DNA of 64,000 bases from Candidatus Woesearchaeota archaeon CG10_big_fil_rev_8_21_14_0_10_45_16 (lineage in GTDB: Archaea; Nanobdellota; Nanobdellia; Woesearchaeales; GW2011-AR9): contig PCXY01000005.1 of assembly GCA_002762785.1 (NCBI GenBank), positions 456,849 through 520,848 on the forward strand, in the 5' to 3' direction. This document shows, piece by piece, positions 24,311 to 32,797 of this stretch. The position numbers were made by a program, and so were the translations under genes. Numbering within the stretch: position 1 is the first letter of the stretch; each line of letters begins with the position of its first letter. Below the pieces are notes generated by a model. The model worked only from the letters and a program-made list of their open reading frames with translations. It ran no database searches and had not been told where the DNA came from.

Positions 24311-26500
24311 CTAAGCTCCTAGTTCTCCTTCACCAAGGCCTTTACGCTGGACGATCTGCTTTCTGATCTTCTCTTGCAGCTCACCAGGCAGCCTTTCGAA
24401 GGCCTGGTCTATCAAAGAACTGTTGCCGCGACCAGCAGTAGCTGAACGAAGATCGTTGCTCCAACCGAAAAGTTCACCAACCGGAATTCTTGCCGTGATG
24501 ACGGTGATGTCGCCTTCCTGTCCCATGTCTAGCAATTGGCCTCGTTTGGAGGATACCAGCTTGGAAACTTCTCCCACATATTCGTTTGGACCCTCGATCC
24601 TCATGATCTGTAAAGGTTCGTACAATACTGGGCGAGCTTGCATGATCGCTCCTCGGATACCTTCACGGACGGCAGGGTACATCTGAGCTGGACCACGGTG
24701 GATAGCGTCCTCGTGCAAAGTACAATCCATCAGGCTTACTTTCATGTTGACACATGGTTCCTTAGCCAGAGGGCCTGCTTTCATGACGTCTTCAAACATG
24801 TCTAATACCAGTTCCATGATCTCGTTGATCTGGACGATACCTCTTGTCTGGTCCATGAACAAGTTACCGTTGCATTCAGCTTTGACATTGCCGGCGGTCT
24901 TGGTGTCCCAGCCGCATTCATCCCGTAAGAATGAGACGACGCTTTCTTCTTTCTTCTTGTATCGGCCGTTCGGAAGCTTGTTGTCTTTGATACCTTTGAT
25001 GATCTCTTCTTCTAAAGGTTCGACTTTAAAGTACAGCTTGTTGTGTTTATTCGGCGACTTTCCTTCTACTTCGGGGCTTTCATTGGTGATCGCTTCCCGG
25101 TAGACGACGATCGGCGGAGAGGTCTTGACTTCCACGCCTTTCTCTTTGATGATCCTGTTCTCGATAACTTCCAGATGGAGCTCTCCCATGCCATGAAGTA
25201 GGTGTTCGCCGGTCTCTTCGTTGATCTCGACCAGTACGGTAGGATCTTCTTTAGAGACTTGTCTCAGGACTTCAATAAGTTTTGGCAGATCGCCTGGTCT
25301 CTTAGCTTCGATCGCTTTGGTGACGACCGGATCAAAGATGTGAGTGATCTTTTCGAAAGGTTCAGTCTTGCCGCCGGTGGTGACAGTCTCTCCAGGGATT
25401 CCAGCTCGTAGACCGCCGACACCGATGATGTTTCCAGCAGGAACGTTATCGACGATCTCCCGCTTGGCGCCGTTATAGATGTAGACTTGCTGCACTCTTC
25501 CAGGCACGTTGGCCATGTTTAGGAATACTTCTGCTCCTTTCCGCATAGTTCCGCCGAACAGGCGGCCGGCAGCGATCTCTCCTGCCTGCGGGTCGACAAC
25601 AACTTTGGTGATGACAAAGAAAGTTCGCCCGTTAGGGTCGCATCTGACAAGAGCTTTTCCATCAGCGCTATCCATGTCGCCTTGCCAGAGGCGGGGAATC
25701 CTATATTCCTGGGCCTGGATCGGGTTCGGATGATGCCTAGCGCTCATGTTAAGGATGACTTCGTGCAGTGGCGCTTTCTTGGCCAGCACTTTGTAGGATT
25801 CAGGGTCATCACTAGTGTAAGCGTCGATGATGTCTTTGAAACTTACGTTATGTTTCTGCATGTACGGCAGGCTGATCGCCCAATTATGAAACGCTGAACC
25901 GAATGCGACAGAACCGTTCTCGATACTGACCTGCCACTTCTCTTTCAACTCTTCAGGAGCCAGGCCTTTGATGATCGAATTGACTTTGGTGATGTGCTTG
26001 ACAAAGCGTTCCTGCATCTGCTGCGGTGTTAATTTCAGCTCTTTGATAAGCCGGTCAGTCTTGTTGATGAACAATACAGGTTTTACTCTTTCTCTCAAAG
26101 CCTGTCTCAGGACAGTTTCGGTCTGAGGCATGACGCCTTCAGAAGCGCAGACTAAGACGATAGCACCGTCGACAGCTCTCATCGCTCTGGTGACGTCGCC
26201 GCCAAAGTCGACGTGTCCCGGGGTATCGATCAGGTTGATAAGAAATTCTTTTCCTTCCACGGCGTGGACCATGGAGACGGACGCGGAATCGATAGTGATG
26301 CCTCTTTCCTGCTCGTCCTCGTGGAAATCTAATACTCGGGCTTTTCCTGCAAGATGTTCAGACATCATGCCGGCTCCCATCAATAGGTTATCAGAGAATG
26401 TCGTCTTGCCGTGATCAATGTGTGCGCAAACTCCAATATTACGGATCTGCTGCGGTTCTTTCATCAGCCGCAGCACCTTGTCAACCATTTTTTCTGCCAT
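24311..26500 (-). CDS. fusA: translation elongation factor EF-2
   Basis: The 729-residue GTPase moves tRNAs through the ribosome. G-motifs are intact (CAHIDHGKTTF, DTPGHVDF, INKTD), as are domains II-V ending in GWSNDLRSATAGRG. The domain IV tip reads LHEDAIHRGPAQ, keeping the histidine that is turned into diphthamide in archaea and eukaryotes. A GAGGT site lies 12 nt upstream. It is the last gene of the L7Ae-S28e-L24e-ndk operon, in the place where many archaea have infB. Confidence 0.96.
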   Translation of the reverse strand: MAEKMVDKVLRLMKEPQQIRNIGVCAHIDHGKTTFSDNLLMGAGMMSEHLAGKARVLDFHEDEQERGITIDSASVSMVHAVEGKEFLINLIDTPGHVDFGGDVTRAMRAVDGAIVLVCASEGVMPQTETVLRQALRERVKPVLFINKTDRLIKELKLTPQQMQERFVKHITKVNSIIKGLAPEELKEKWQVSIENGSVAFGSAFHNWAISLPYMQKHNVSFKDIIDAYTSDDPESYKVLAKKAPLHEVILNMSARHHPNPIQAQEYRIPRLWQGDMDSADGKALVRCDPNGRTFFVITKVVVDPQAGEIAAGRLFGGTMRKGAEVFLNMANVPGRVQQVYIYNGAKREIVDNVPAGNIIGVGGLRAGIPGETVTTGGKTEPFEKITHIFDPVVTKAIEAKRPGDLPKLIEVLRQVSKEDPTVLVEINEETGEHLLHGMGELHLEVIENRIIKEKGVEVKTSPPIVVYREAITNESPEVEGKSPNKHNKLYFKVEPLEEEIIKGIKDNKLPNGRYKKKEESVVSFLRDECGWDTKTAGNVKAECNGNLFMDQTRGIVQINEIMELVLDMFEDVMKAGPLAKEPCVNMKVSLMDCTLHEDAIHRGPAQMYPAVREGIRGAIMQARPVLYEPLQIMRIEGPNEYVGEVSKLVSSKRGQLLDMGQEGDITVITARIPVGELFGWSNDLRSATAGRGNSSLIDQAFERLPGELQEKIRKQIVQRKGLGEGELGA

Positions 26501-26539
26501 GTTGATTTATACCTCTTGATTTTGCTTAGGATACTTTAC

Positions 26540-27019
26540 CTAAAAAACATGCTTTTCATGTACGGTCTGGTAGCTGTGAAGTTCTTCTTTCTTGAACCAC
26601 AAAGCTACTTCGATCTTGGCCTCTTCAACGGTGCCGGAAGCATGGATCAGGTTCTTGATGGCGATCCCTTTCTGATCAGCATAAGCATAGGAATGATGCG
26701 CAAAATCGCCGCGGATTGTTCCCGGCTGAGCCGCTTTCGGTTCGGTAGCGCCGACCATCTTCCGTACCAGCTCAACAGCATGCAGTCCTTCAAGGACGAA
26801 AGCCACGACCGGACCTTCGGTGATCATGCTCTCCAGTCCAGGGTAGAACTTTTTCTCGACGTGAGCTTTGTAATGTTCTTTAGCGAATTTTGGATCGACC
26901 CATTTCATCTTCATGCCGACGATCTTTAGTCCGGCATCCTCAAACCGCTGCAGGATTCTGCCGCTGAGACTTCGCTGTACACCATCAGGTTTGATAAGGA
27001 CCAAAGTCTGTTCCATCAT
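26540..27019 (-). CDS. ndk: nucleoside diphosphate kinase
   Basis: The 159-residue enzyme equalises nucleoside di- and triphosphate pools by a phosphohistidine intermediate. Visible motifs: IKPDGVQRSL at the N-terminus, the GATEPKAAQPGTIRGDF loop and the active-site histidine in NLIHASGTVEEA (the usual family text is NxxHGSD). The start overlaps the L24e stop (ATGATG around TGA), so the two are co-translated. Confidence 0.94.
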   Translation of the reverse strand: MMEQTLVLIKPDGVQRSLSGRILQRFEDAGLKIVGMKMKWVDPKFAKEHYKAHVEKKFYPGLESMITEGPVVAFVLEGLHAVELVRKMVGATEPKAAQPGTIRGDFAHHSYAYADQKGIAIKNLIHASGTVEEAKIEVALWFKKEELHSYQTVHEKHVF

Positions 27020-27315
27020 TGTTCCTCACCTGCTTCGCTCTTCTCTACGGCTTTCTTGGCTGCCGGCTTTTCTTCTTTTGCAGCAGCTTTCTTCACCTTT
27101 GGAACAGCAGCTTCTTTTTTTTCTCCTGCTTCTCCTTTTCGGTTTTCCTTGCGGAAGAACTCAGTCCAGCGCACCTTGCGGGGGATCCTCTTCAGCTTTA
27201 AGTAATTCTTCTTGCACTTTGAGTTCTTGAAGAAAAGGACTTTTCCTTCCTTGAGCACGTACATGATCCCGGTACCTTCCGGAATGTCTTCTCCTGAAAA
27301 AGAGCATTTAGGCAT
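27016..27315 (-). CDS. rpl24e: 50S ribosomal protein L24e, altered zinc ribbon
   Basis: The 99-residue protein has the L24e core (KCSFSGEDIPEGTGIMYV, NSKCKKNYLKLKRIPRKVRWT). Typical L24e carries a four-cysteine zinc ribbon; here two Cys are replaced (CSFS in place of CxFC, and FFK in place of xFC), leaving two, so zinc binding is probably lost. A long Ala/Lys/Glu-rich tail (65-99) is added. The ATG at 27315 has GAGGTG 7 nt upstream. Confidence 0.93.
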   Translation of the reverse strand: MPKCSFSGEDIPEGTGIMYVLKEGKVLFFKNSKCKKNYLKLKRIPRKVRWTEFFRKENRKGEAGEKKEAAVPKVKKAAAKEEKPAAKKAVEKSEAGEEQ

Positions 27316-27358
27316 GGTAAGCACCTCTGGCGTCGTTTATGATGTCATTGTTATGCAT
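27308..27358 (-). CDS. possible 16-codon leader peptide before rpl24e
   Basis: A 16-codon frame (starts MHNNDII, ends AYHA) runs from ATG 27358, which has GGTGAT 4 nt upstream, to a TAA that overlaps the rpl24e start. The two initiation regions are alike (GGTGATTACCATG and GGTGCTTACCATG), so this could be a duplicated start region or a coupling peptide. Translation is not proven. Confidence 0.35.
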   Translation of the reverse strand: MHNNDIINDARGAYHA

Positions 27359-27375
27359 GGTAATCACCTGTTGTT

Positions 27376-27672
27376 TTATTTACGGCCGCCCCGTCGTCCG
27401 CCGCCTAGACGCTGCGCTTCGATCTCTGTCTCTAACAGCATCAAGGTGTCGCCGATCTGGACCGGGCCTTTAACGTTGCGCCTGATGGCCTTGCTCTTGT
27501 CGCGGCCGTCGAGGATCAGGCACATCACCTGAGTAAGCTCGCCGCGGCTTCCTGCTCTGCCGACGATCTCTTTGACCTCAGCAGGGATGCCTTCAGTGAA
27601 CTGAACTTCCCCTTCGCTTCTGCTTTCAGACGTTTCTTTCACGTCTCTTTTTCTTTTTTTGTCATCAGCCAT
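27376..27672 (-). CDS. rps28e: 30S ribosomal protein S28e
   Basis: The 98-residue protein has the S28e core: [43 protein letters not shown] charged 25-residue N-terminal extension and a Gly/Arg C-terminal tail are longer than usual. S28e lies near the mRNA exit of the small subunit. It is the second gene of the operon, 10 bp after L7Ae. Confidence 0.95.
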   Translation of the reverse strand: MADDKKRKRDVKETSESRSEGEVQFTEGIPAEVKEIVGRAGSRGELTQVMCLILDGRDKSKAIRRNVKGPVQIGDTLMLLETEIEAQRLGGGRRGGRK

Positions 27673-27682
27673 GGGAGTTCAC

Positions 27683-28000
27683 CTATTTGTTGTTCATGCT
27701 TTCTATGATCGCTTTGGCATCTCCTTCCTTGACGACAGCTACGGCTGCGGTCGCTACTGCTAGTCCTGCAGCAGCACCAAGATCTTCTTTCTTGGATACT
27801 TCAGCGCAGGGGATGTTTTTCTCTTTACAGAGTAGCGGCAGATGCATGACAACTTCTTTAGGGTTGACGTCAGCTGCGTAAACTACGAGTTTAGCAGTGC
27901 CTTTTTCGATAGCTTTGGTAGTTTCATTAGACCCTTTCCTTATCTTTCCGGTTGTGCGGGCAATCTCAACCGCTTCCAATACTTTTGCTTCATCAGCCAT
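27683..28000 (-). CDS. rpl7ae: ribosomal protein L7Ae
   Basis: The 105-residue protein has the kink-turn-binding L7Ae core: RKGSNETTKAIEKGTAKLVV, AADVNPKEVVMHLP, CKEKNIPCAEV and KEDLGAAAGL. In archaea it belongs to the 50S subunit, box C/D and H/ACA RNPs and RNase P. A TATA box (CCTATAAA near 28034) and GAGGT 9 nt before the ATG mark it as the first gene of the operon ending with EF-2. Confidence 0.95.
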   Translation of the reverse strand: MADEAKVLEAVEIARTTGKIRKGSNETTKAIEKGTAKLVVYAADVNPKEVVMHLPLLCKEKNIPCAEVSKKEDLGAAAGLAVATAAVAVVKEGDAKAIIESMNNK

Positions 28001-28160
28001 TATCGTTCGACCTCGCTTTGTTTTTATCGTTTATAGGGTATTCAAGAAGAATCCTTGATACCTCCTCATACCGAGTCATTGGTATAGCTAGTCAGAACTG
28101 TGGTTCTTTTATAAAGATTGTGGCCAAAACCTTTATCTATGATTATACTTTAGCCATCAC

Positions 28161-29156
28161 ATGGTCCCTGAGGCTGTCACCCTTTTGATAGGCATTGTCA
28201 TAATCCTCTTTCTCGCAGATGTCACCATCCGTGAATCGCTGCGTCTGGCCAAGCATTTTCGCTGGTCTGCCACGTTTGTAGGATTGACGATACTTTCCAT
28301 CGGCACCAGCATCCCGGAAATCATGACTGCGGTTATCGGTAGTATCGATATCTTGAGGGATCAGGCCATGAAAGACACCATCTCTGGACTGGTCCTTGGC
28401 ACTAATGTCGGTTCAGATATCTTTCAGCAGAGCCTCATCCTGGCCGTTGTCGGTATCATCGGTACCATCACTGTCATAAAAGAAGATCTGCTCTCAGAAC
28501 TGGGGGCGCTGATAATGGGGGCCGTCCTGATGCTGCTGGCGGCTTTGGGTGGTTTCATCAACCGGCTGGAAGGTTTCATCATGCTGGGGACTTACCTCGG
28601 CTACCTGTTCTATCTTGGACAAAGGCAGAAGAGGGCCAATTCTTTGGAGAAGATCACTAAGAGAAAGCTTAACAGCGGCCGCTTGAGCAAAGGAAGAATA
28701 ACATTAGAGATCCTGATCATCCTTGGCGCTTTTGTGATTATGGGCTTTACCGCCAATCAGGTCATCAAAGCTTCTACCGTCCTGGTGGCGCAGCTTCCCA
28801 TCAGCGCCTCGTTCTTTGGCGTGATATTGTTAGGGGTGGCATCGGCCTTGCCGGAGTTGACTACGGCATTGATCGGCGTGTTCAGGGGCAATAAAGAGAT
28901 CTCTTCCGGCGTCCTTATCGGCAGCAACGTCACTAACCCTCTCCTCGGTATCGGCTTAGGGGCGTTTATCTCCGGGTATCATGTACCAAATGTCATCTTC
29001 CTCTACGATCTGCCGGTCAAGATCGGGATCGCGGGATTGTTGTTCTTCTTCCTTTATAGAAAAGAGAAATTAGGCCGATGGGAAGCTTTTGTCTTGATCG
29101 CTCTCTTCTTTATGTATCTCCTGTTCCGGCAGATCTATTTTCCGGTGGATTTTTGA
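28161..29156 (+). CDS. CaCA-family sodium/calcium exchanger
   Basis: The 331-residue membrane protein has the two inverted alpha repeats of the exchanger family: GTSIPEIMTAVIGS with GTNVGSDIFQ (about 48-105), and GVASALPELTTALIG with IGSNVTNPLLG (about 225-275). It probably exports Ca2+ in exchange for Na+ or H+. The ATG is exactly 26 nt from the TATA centre (28132-28138). Its 3' end overlaps the convergent phosphatase gene by 22 bp. Confidence 0.92.
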   Translation: MVPEAVTLLIGIVIILFLADVTIRESLRLAKHFRWSATFVGLTILSIGTSIPEIMTAVIGSIDILRDQAMKDTISGLVLGTNVGSDIFQQSLILAVVGIIGTITVIKEDLLSELGALIMGAVLMLLAALGGFINRLEGFIMLGTYLGYLFYLGQRQKRANSLEKITKRKLNSGRLSKGRITLEILIILGAFVIMGFTANQVIKASTVLVAQLPISASFFGVILLGVASALPELTTALIGVFRGNKEISSGVLIGSNVTNPLLGIGLGAFISGYHVPNVIFLYDLPVKIGIAGLLFFFLYRKEKLGRWEAFVLIALFFMYLLFRQIYFPVDF

Positions 29157-29935
29157 GTTTTTGATTTAGCTTTAAATTGATTTACAATCACGCGCCAAAT
29201 CTCCTTATTCCTAGCAACGACGAGGGTCTGTTTCTGCTTCGGATTCCATCTCAACGGTTTCCCATCTAATCTGGATATAATCCCCCCAGCCCTTTGAACG
29301 ATCAACGCTCCGCAAAACTCGTTTAATGTTTCTGCTCTAACCTCCACGTAAGCATCATAGTTCCCTGTGATAATTTTAGCCGTCTGTAATTGGCCGCCAT
29401 AGTTGTAAACATAATAATCTTCTGCTGCCAGTTTTTTCATCCCTTCGTAGAACCTCTTCAATCTCAGGAAATATGGGGCCCAACCTAATATTATCTTTTT
29501 TCCTTCTATCTTCTTGGGGATAGAAATAGCTTTATTGTTTTTATAGGATCTTCTCAAATCACAATGATAGATGTCTCCCGTTGCGATATCTCCAACAAAG
29601 GCATAAGCAGGATGATTGCCTATTATAACCATCATCGCTACAGAGCAGAATGACTTTTCTCCCCGTAAGTAAAGATGAGTGTTATCAAGGGGGTCAAGGA
29701 TAATGTTGATTTTTTTATCTCCAGTACCTAAAATAATTGTCTCCTTTTCTTCTTCGGAATGGATCAAGCCGGATATCTTTTCATGTTTAAGAGATTTGAT
29801 GATGGTATCATTGGCGATTACGTCAGCATTTGTCTGGACATTTACCTGATCTTTAACAATCTCCACTCTTTTTATGTTTTTCAATGCTTTTAAAGACTGT
29901 CTGATACATTTGATACCTATTGGTGTCCAGTTCAT
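29135..29935 (-). CDS. inositol monophosphatase-family protein
   Basis: The 266-residue protein follows the IMPase/FBPase/CysQ metal-phosphatase pattern: NADVIANDTII, SEEE (about 61-64), ILDPLDNTHLYLRG for the DPLDGT motif and a C-terminal EFCGALIVQRAGG in place of the usual WDxAAG. The last change loses the conserved Asp of that motif, so activity or specificity may differ. The start is 26 nt from a TTTAAATA box (29958-29965). Confidence 0.83.
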   Translation of the reverse strand: MNWTPIGIKCIRQSLKALKNIKRVEIVKDQVNVQTNADVIANDTIIKSLKHEKISGLIHSEEEKETIILGTGDKKINIILDPLDNTHLYLRGEKSFCSVAMMVIIGNHPAYAFVGDIATGDIYHCDLRRSYKNNKAISIPKKIEGKKIILGWAPYFLRLKRFYEGMKKLAAEDYYVYNYGGQLQTAKIITGNYDAYVEVRAETLNEFCGALIVQRAGGIISRLDGKPLRWNPKQKQTLVVARNKEIWRVIVNQFKAKSKTQKSTGK

Positions 29936-30039
29936 CTTAATAAGAAAGAAAACGTCCTTTAAATATTTGTCTCTATGATCACTTCAACTTCCTTCAAACC
30001 TATCGCAACCTATTTAAATCTGGTTCTTATCTGGGAGAT

Positions 30040-30642
30040 ATGGCCAAGACCAACTTCCTGTTAGTGGACCTGAACGAGTCCAAGACCAAAAAATTGGCTG
30101 AGACGATAACTTCAGATACCAGCAGGAAGATATTGAACTTCTTGACAGAGAAGGAAGATTCTGAGCAGAATATCGCGAAATCGTTGAACATCCCTATCTC
30201 TACCGTCCATTACCATCTGCAAAAATTGCAGGAAGCTGGTCTGGTGGTCGTGGAAGAATATCATTACAGCCAGAAAGGACGGGAGATCAACCATTACAAG
30301 TTGGCGAACAAGTATATCATCATCGCTCCTAAGAAGGTATCTGGACTACGAGAGAAGTTGAAAGGGATATTGCCCGTAAGTTTGGTTATACTTGGTATCA
30401 GCGCGGTGATGAAAGTGGCGTCTACCGCAACTTTTGCGCGGGATCCGGTGATGCAGGCTTCACCGATGGCTGAGGCTGCTGTCGATTCGTTGGCGATGAT
30501 GGAACCGCAGATGGCCAAAGCTGTGGAGTCTTCCGTCGTCTCCAGCCAGCCGGATATCGCTTTCTGGTTTTTGTTGGGCGGAGCTGCGGCGATCGTCCTG
30601 CTTGCAGTATATCAGCTGATCATGGCAAAACTTAGGAAGTGA
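30040..30642 (+). CDS. winged-helix regulator with membrane C-terminus
   Basis: The 200-residue protein has an ArsR-like winged helix (about 20-90: SRKILNFLTEKEDSEQNIA, STVHYHLQKLQEAGLV), a membrane helix (about 105-128), an external segment rich in Met (DPVMQASPMAEAA, LAMMEPQMAKA) and a second membrane helix (172-196). Like the protein at 16394 it could sense an external signal and act directly on DNA. The start is 26 nt from TATTTAAA (30011-30018). Its stop directly abuts the convergent methyltransferase stop. Confidence 0.78.
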   Translation: MAKTNFLLVDLNESKTKKLAETITSDTSRKILNFLTEKEDSEQNIAKSLNIPISTVHYHLQKLQEAGLVVVEEYHYSQKGREINHYKLANKYIIIAPKKVSGLREKLKGILPVSLVILGISAVMKVASTATFARDPVMQASPMAEAAVDSLAMMEPQMAKAVESSVVSSQPDIAFWFLLGGAAAIVLLAVYQLIMAKLRK

Positions 30643-30651
30643 TCATTTCTG
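30637..30651. repeat. 15-bp direct repeat, left copy (AT-rich block)
   Basis: AAGTGATCATTTCTG occurs here and again at 33548-33562, identical over 15 bp. The two copies bound exactly the AT-rich three-gene block between them; this copy contains both abutting stop codons (TGATCA). Confidence 0.7.
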
Positions 30652-31332
30652 CGCGTAGACTAAAGCTGTATTAAACCTTCGATATACTACTTCTACATCT
30701 CTAAAGCCGATTTCTCTAAGCCAGTCTACTTGATCTTCTAGCGGAGCTAGTTTGTTAAGATGTTTATGATGGTGCGCCCATTCTCTTAAAGAATCTTCAT
30801 CTTGAGCATTTTCAACAAGATGATGGAAATGTCTTGCTTCATTGAGAGCAGCTTCCTCTTCGTTTCTGTATGTTACTAAATCACCAAAGATAAAAGCTCC
30901 TGTATCTTTTATAGAATCGTAAATTCTTTGGAAAAGTCTTTTTTTATCCTCATCGGTCTCTTGATGATGGATACTAATTACAGAAACAACAAGATCATTG
31001 TCTTCTGGAAGCCCAATCTTTGAATAATCTCCATTTACAAATTTTACATCATATTTGGATAAACGACCTCTTGCTCCAGCGAGCATCTGTTCAGAAAAAT
31101 CAACTACCACATATTCTGCATTTGGTCTTTTTCTCAATATTCTTTCTGCAGTTAATCCTGTGCCAACACCTAATTCTAGGATTTTAGGTTCTTCTGGTAA
31201 TGATTCTACTAATTGATCAATATGTTTGTGTAATTCTTCATGTCCAGGAATAGAACGAACGATCTGGTCATCATATTTTTTTGTTTCATAATGATCATAA
31301 TTCAGTTCATCTGGTTTAACATTAGTTGCCAT
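30643..31332 (-). CDS. SAM-dependent methyltransferase
   Basis: The 229-residue protein has a class I methyltransferase fold: ILELGVGTGLTAERIL (motif I), VVVDFSEQMLAGA, FVNGDYSKIGL and VVSVISIHHQ. The C-terminal third is His- and acid-rich and ends in a family-like substrate segment. The substrate is unknown. It lies 4 bp downstream of the class V aminotransferase and has a GAGGT site, so the two are probably one operon. Base composition is clearly more AT-rich than in most neighbours. Confidence 0.85.
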   Translation of the reverse strand: MATNVKPDELNYDHYETKKYDDQIVRSIPGHEELHKHIDQLVESLPEEPKILELGVGTGLTAERILRKRPNAEYVVVDFSEQMLAGARGRLSKYDVKFVNGDYSKIGLPEDNDLVVSVISIHHQETDEDKKRLFQRIYDSIKDTGAFIFGDLVTYRNEEEAALNEARHFHHLVENAQDEDSLREWAHHHKHLNKLAPLEDQVDWLREIGFRDVEVVYRRFNTALVYAQK

Positions 31333-31336
31333 TTTA

Positions 31337-32698
31337 TTACCTCTTTGTCCACGTTCCTGTGGTATCGTTTTGTTTATACATCTGTGAGTAATGTTCTATT
31401 CCATTCTGGGAAATTTCATTTACAGCAGAAATTAATCTTGTAACATCTTCTCGATTATTCACTAATCCAAAACTAGCCCTCACAACCCCTGGAATATTTC
31501 TTGTAATTCCTCTGTCGATCTCTTCAGAAATATTTAGGTCTTGTTCATCAGAGATGTTCTTTAGTTTTCTCATTAATTCATACGTACAAAATGAGCCTGC
31601 TCTTACTCCGATTCCGTAATCGTCTCTTAGGATTTCCGCAGTTAACCTACTATCCATTCCTGCAATATCAAAAGGAATAACGCTTCCTAGTTCTGATTCC
31701 GAAACATAAACTTCTACTCCATCTGTATCTTTTAATCCTCTATAAGCAGTTCTAACGAGATCAGATTCATATTCATGGATCCTATCATAGCCAATTGATT
31801 CTAACACTTCCGCTGCTTTGGCGATAGAAATTGCCCCGACTGCGTTAGGTGTTCCTGGATCATGAGCTTGAACAGTAGGAAATCTCTTTAATTGTAAATC
31901 TCTTGAGATGTAAGTAAGATTCCCGCCACCAATCTGGTAAGGTGTTGCTTGATCAAAAAAATCTTTTGGTCCAATTAAAACTCCGCCACCAAAAGGAGCA
32001 TACATTTTATGTCCTGAAAAAGCGACGAAGTCTAGATGTCTGGGGGTATCCTGAGGCAAAACGTCAACTTTTTGATGCTGGATTAACTGACAAGCATCTA
32101 CTAGAATCATTGCACCATACCTGTGGGCAAGTTCTGCTAAGTCGTGAATGGGAGTTTTATACCCTGTGACATTCGAACTGCCTGTTATTGCAAGAAGTTT
32201 AATATCACCATGTGTTTTGAACATCTCTTCAACATCTTCAATATTTAGAGTTCCATCTGAATTTGTTCTATATTGAATTACATCATTTCCAGCTAACCAT
32301 GGAAGCAGATTAGAAGAGTGTTCAATATCAGAAACTAGGACTTTTCCTGGTATTTTGGACCATAATTGAGCAGCGTGATTGATTGCTTCAGTAGTGTTTT
32401 TTGTAAAAACAACATAATTATCTAACGAAGCTCCCGTAAATTGCTGGACTTTATCTCTTGCATCTTCATAACTTTGAGTAGACATTCTTGATCTTTGTCC
32501 TGAACCTCTATGCACGCTTCCATAAGTTCTTAGAAATTCAGCAACAGCTTCATTAACTGCTGAAAAGGGGGTTGTAGTAGCAGCGTTATCTAGATTAACA
32601 TCTCTTACTGTTCCTCTCGTTGTTTCTACTAAGAGTTCTAGACTGCCCTCTGGAAAAAATGGTTTTATTTCTTCTTCCCAACTAATTTGTCTTTCCAC
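31337..32698 (-). CDS. class V aminotransferase / cysteine desulfurase-like
   Basis: The 453-residue PLP enzyme resembles SufS/CsdA: VNLDNAATTTP, VVFTKNTTEAINHAAQ, VSDIEHSSNLLPW, ILVDACQLIQHQ, the PLP lysine in AFSGHKMYAPFGGG and a candidate active-site Cys in VRAGSFCTYELM. It could release sulfur from cysteine or act on another amino acid. No SufU/SufE/IscU partner is visible; its partner here is a methyltransferase. The start is a GTG at 32698, close to the transcript start predicted from TTCTTAAATACT upstream. Confidence 0.88.
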   Translation of the reverse strand: MERQISWEEEIKPFFPEGSLELLVETTRGTVRDVNLDNAATTTPFSAVNEAVAEFLRTYGSVHRGSGQRSRMSTQSYEDARDKVQQFTGASLDNYVVFTKNTTEAINHAAQLWSKIPGKVLVSDIEHSSNLLPWLAGNDVIQYRTNSDGTLNIEDVEEMFKTHGDIKLLAITGSSNVTGYKTPIHDLAELAHRYGAMILVDACQLIQHQKVDVLPQDTPRHLDFVAFSGHKMYAPFGGGVLIGPKDFFDQATPYQIGGGNLTYISRDLQLKRFPTVQAHDPGTPNAVGAISIAKAAEVLESIGYDRIHEYESDLVRTAYRGLKDTDGVEVYVSESELGSVIPFDIAGMDSRLTAEILRDDYGIGVRAGSFCTYELMRKLKNISDEQDLNISEEIDRGITRNIPGVVRASFGLVNNREDVTRLISAVNEISQNGIEHYSQMYKQNDTTGTWTKR

Positions 32699-32797
32699 AG
32701 TAGTGATTCTTATGGGGAGTAGTATTTAAGAATAGTCCCCCCCTTTGTGGGTTACTACTAGGAAGATTAATAAAGAAATGAGCTTATTTCTATTAAA
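32699..32797. promoter_or_regulatory. divergent promoter with AGTAGTA/TACTACT inverted repeat
   Basis: The 99-bp gap between divergent genes contains a TATA-like TATTTAAG for the leftward operon and an AT-rich TTAATAAA for the rightward TrmB gene. AGTAGTA (about 32718-32724) faces TACTACT (about 32753-32759) across a C-rich spacer. This is a candidate site for the adjacent TrmB-family regulator. Confidence 0.45.
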
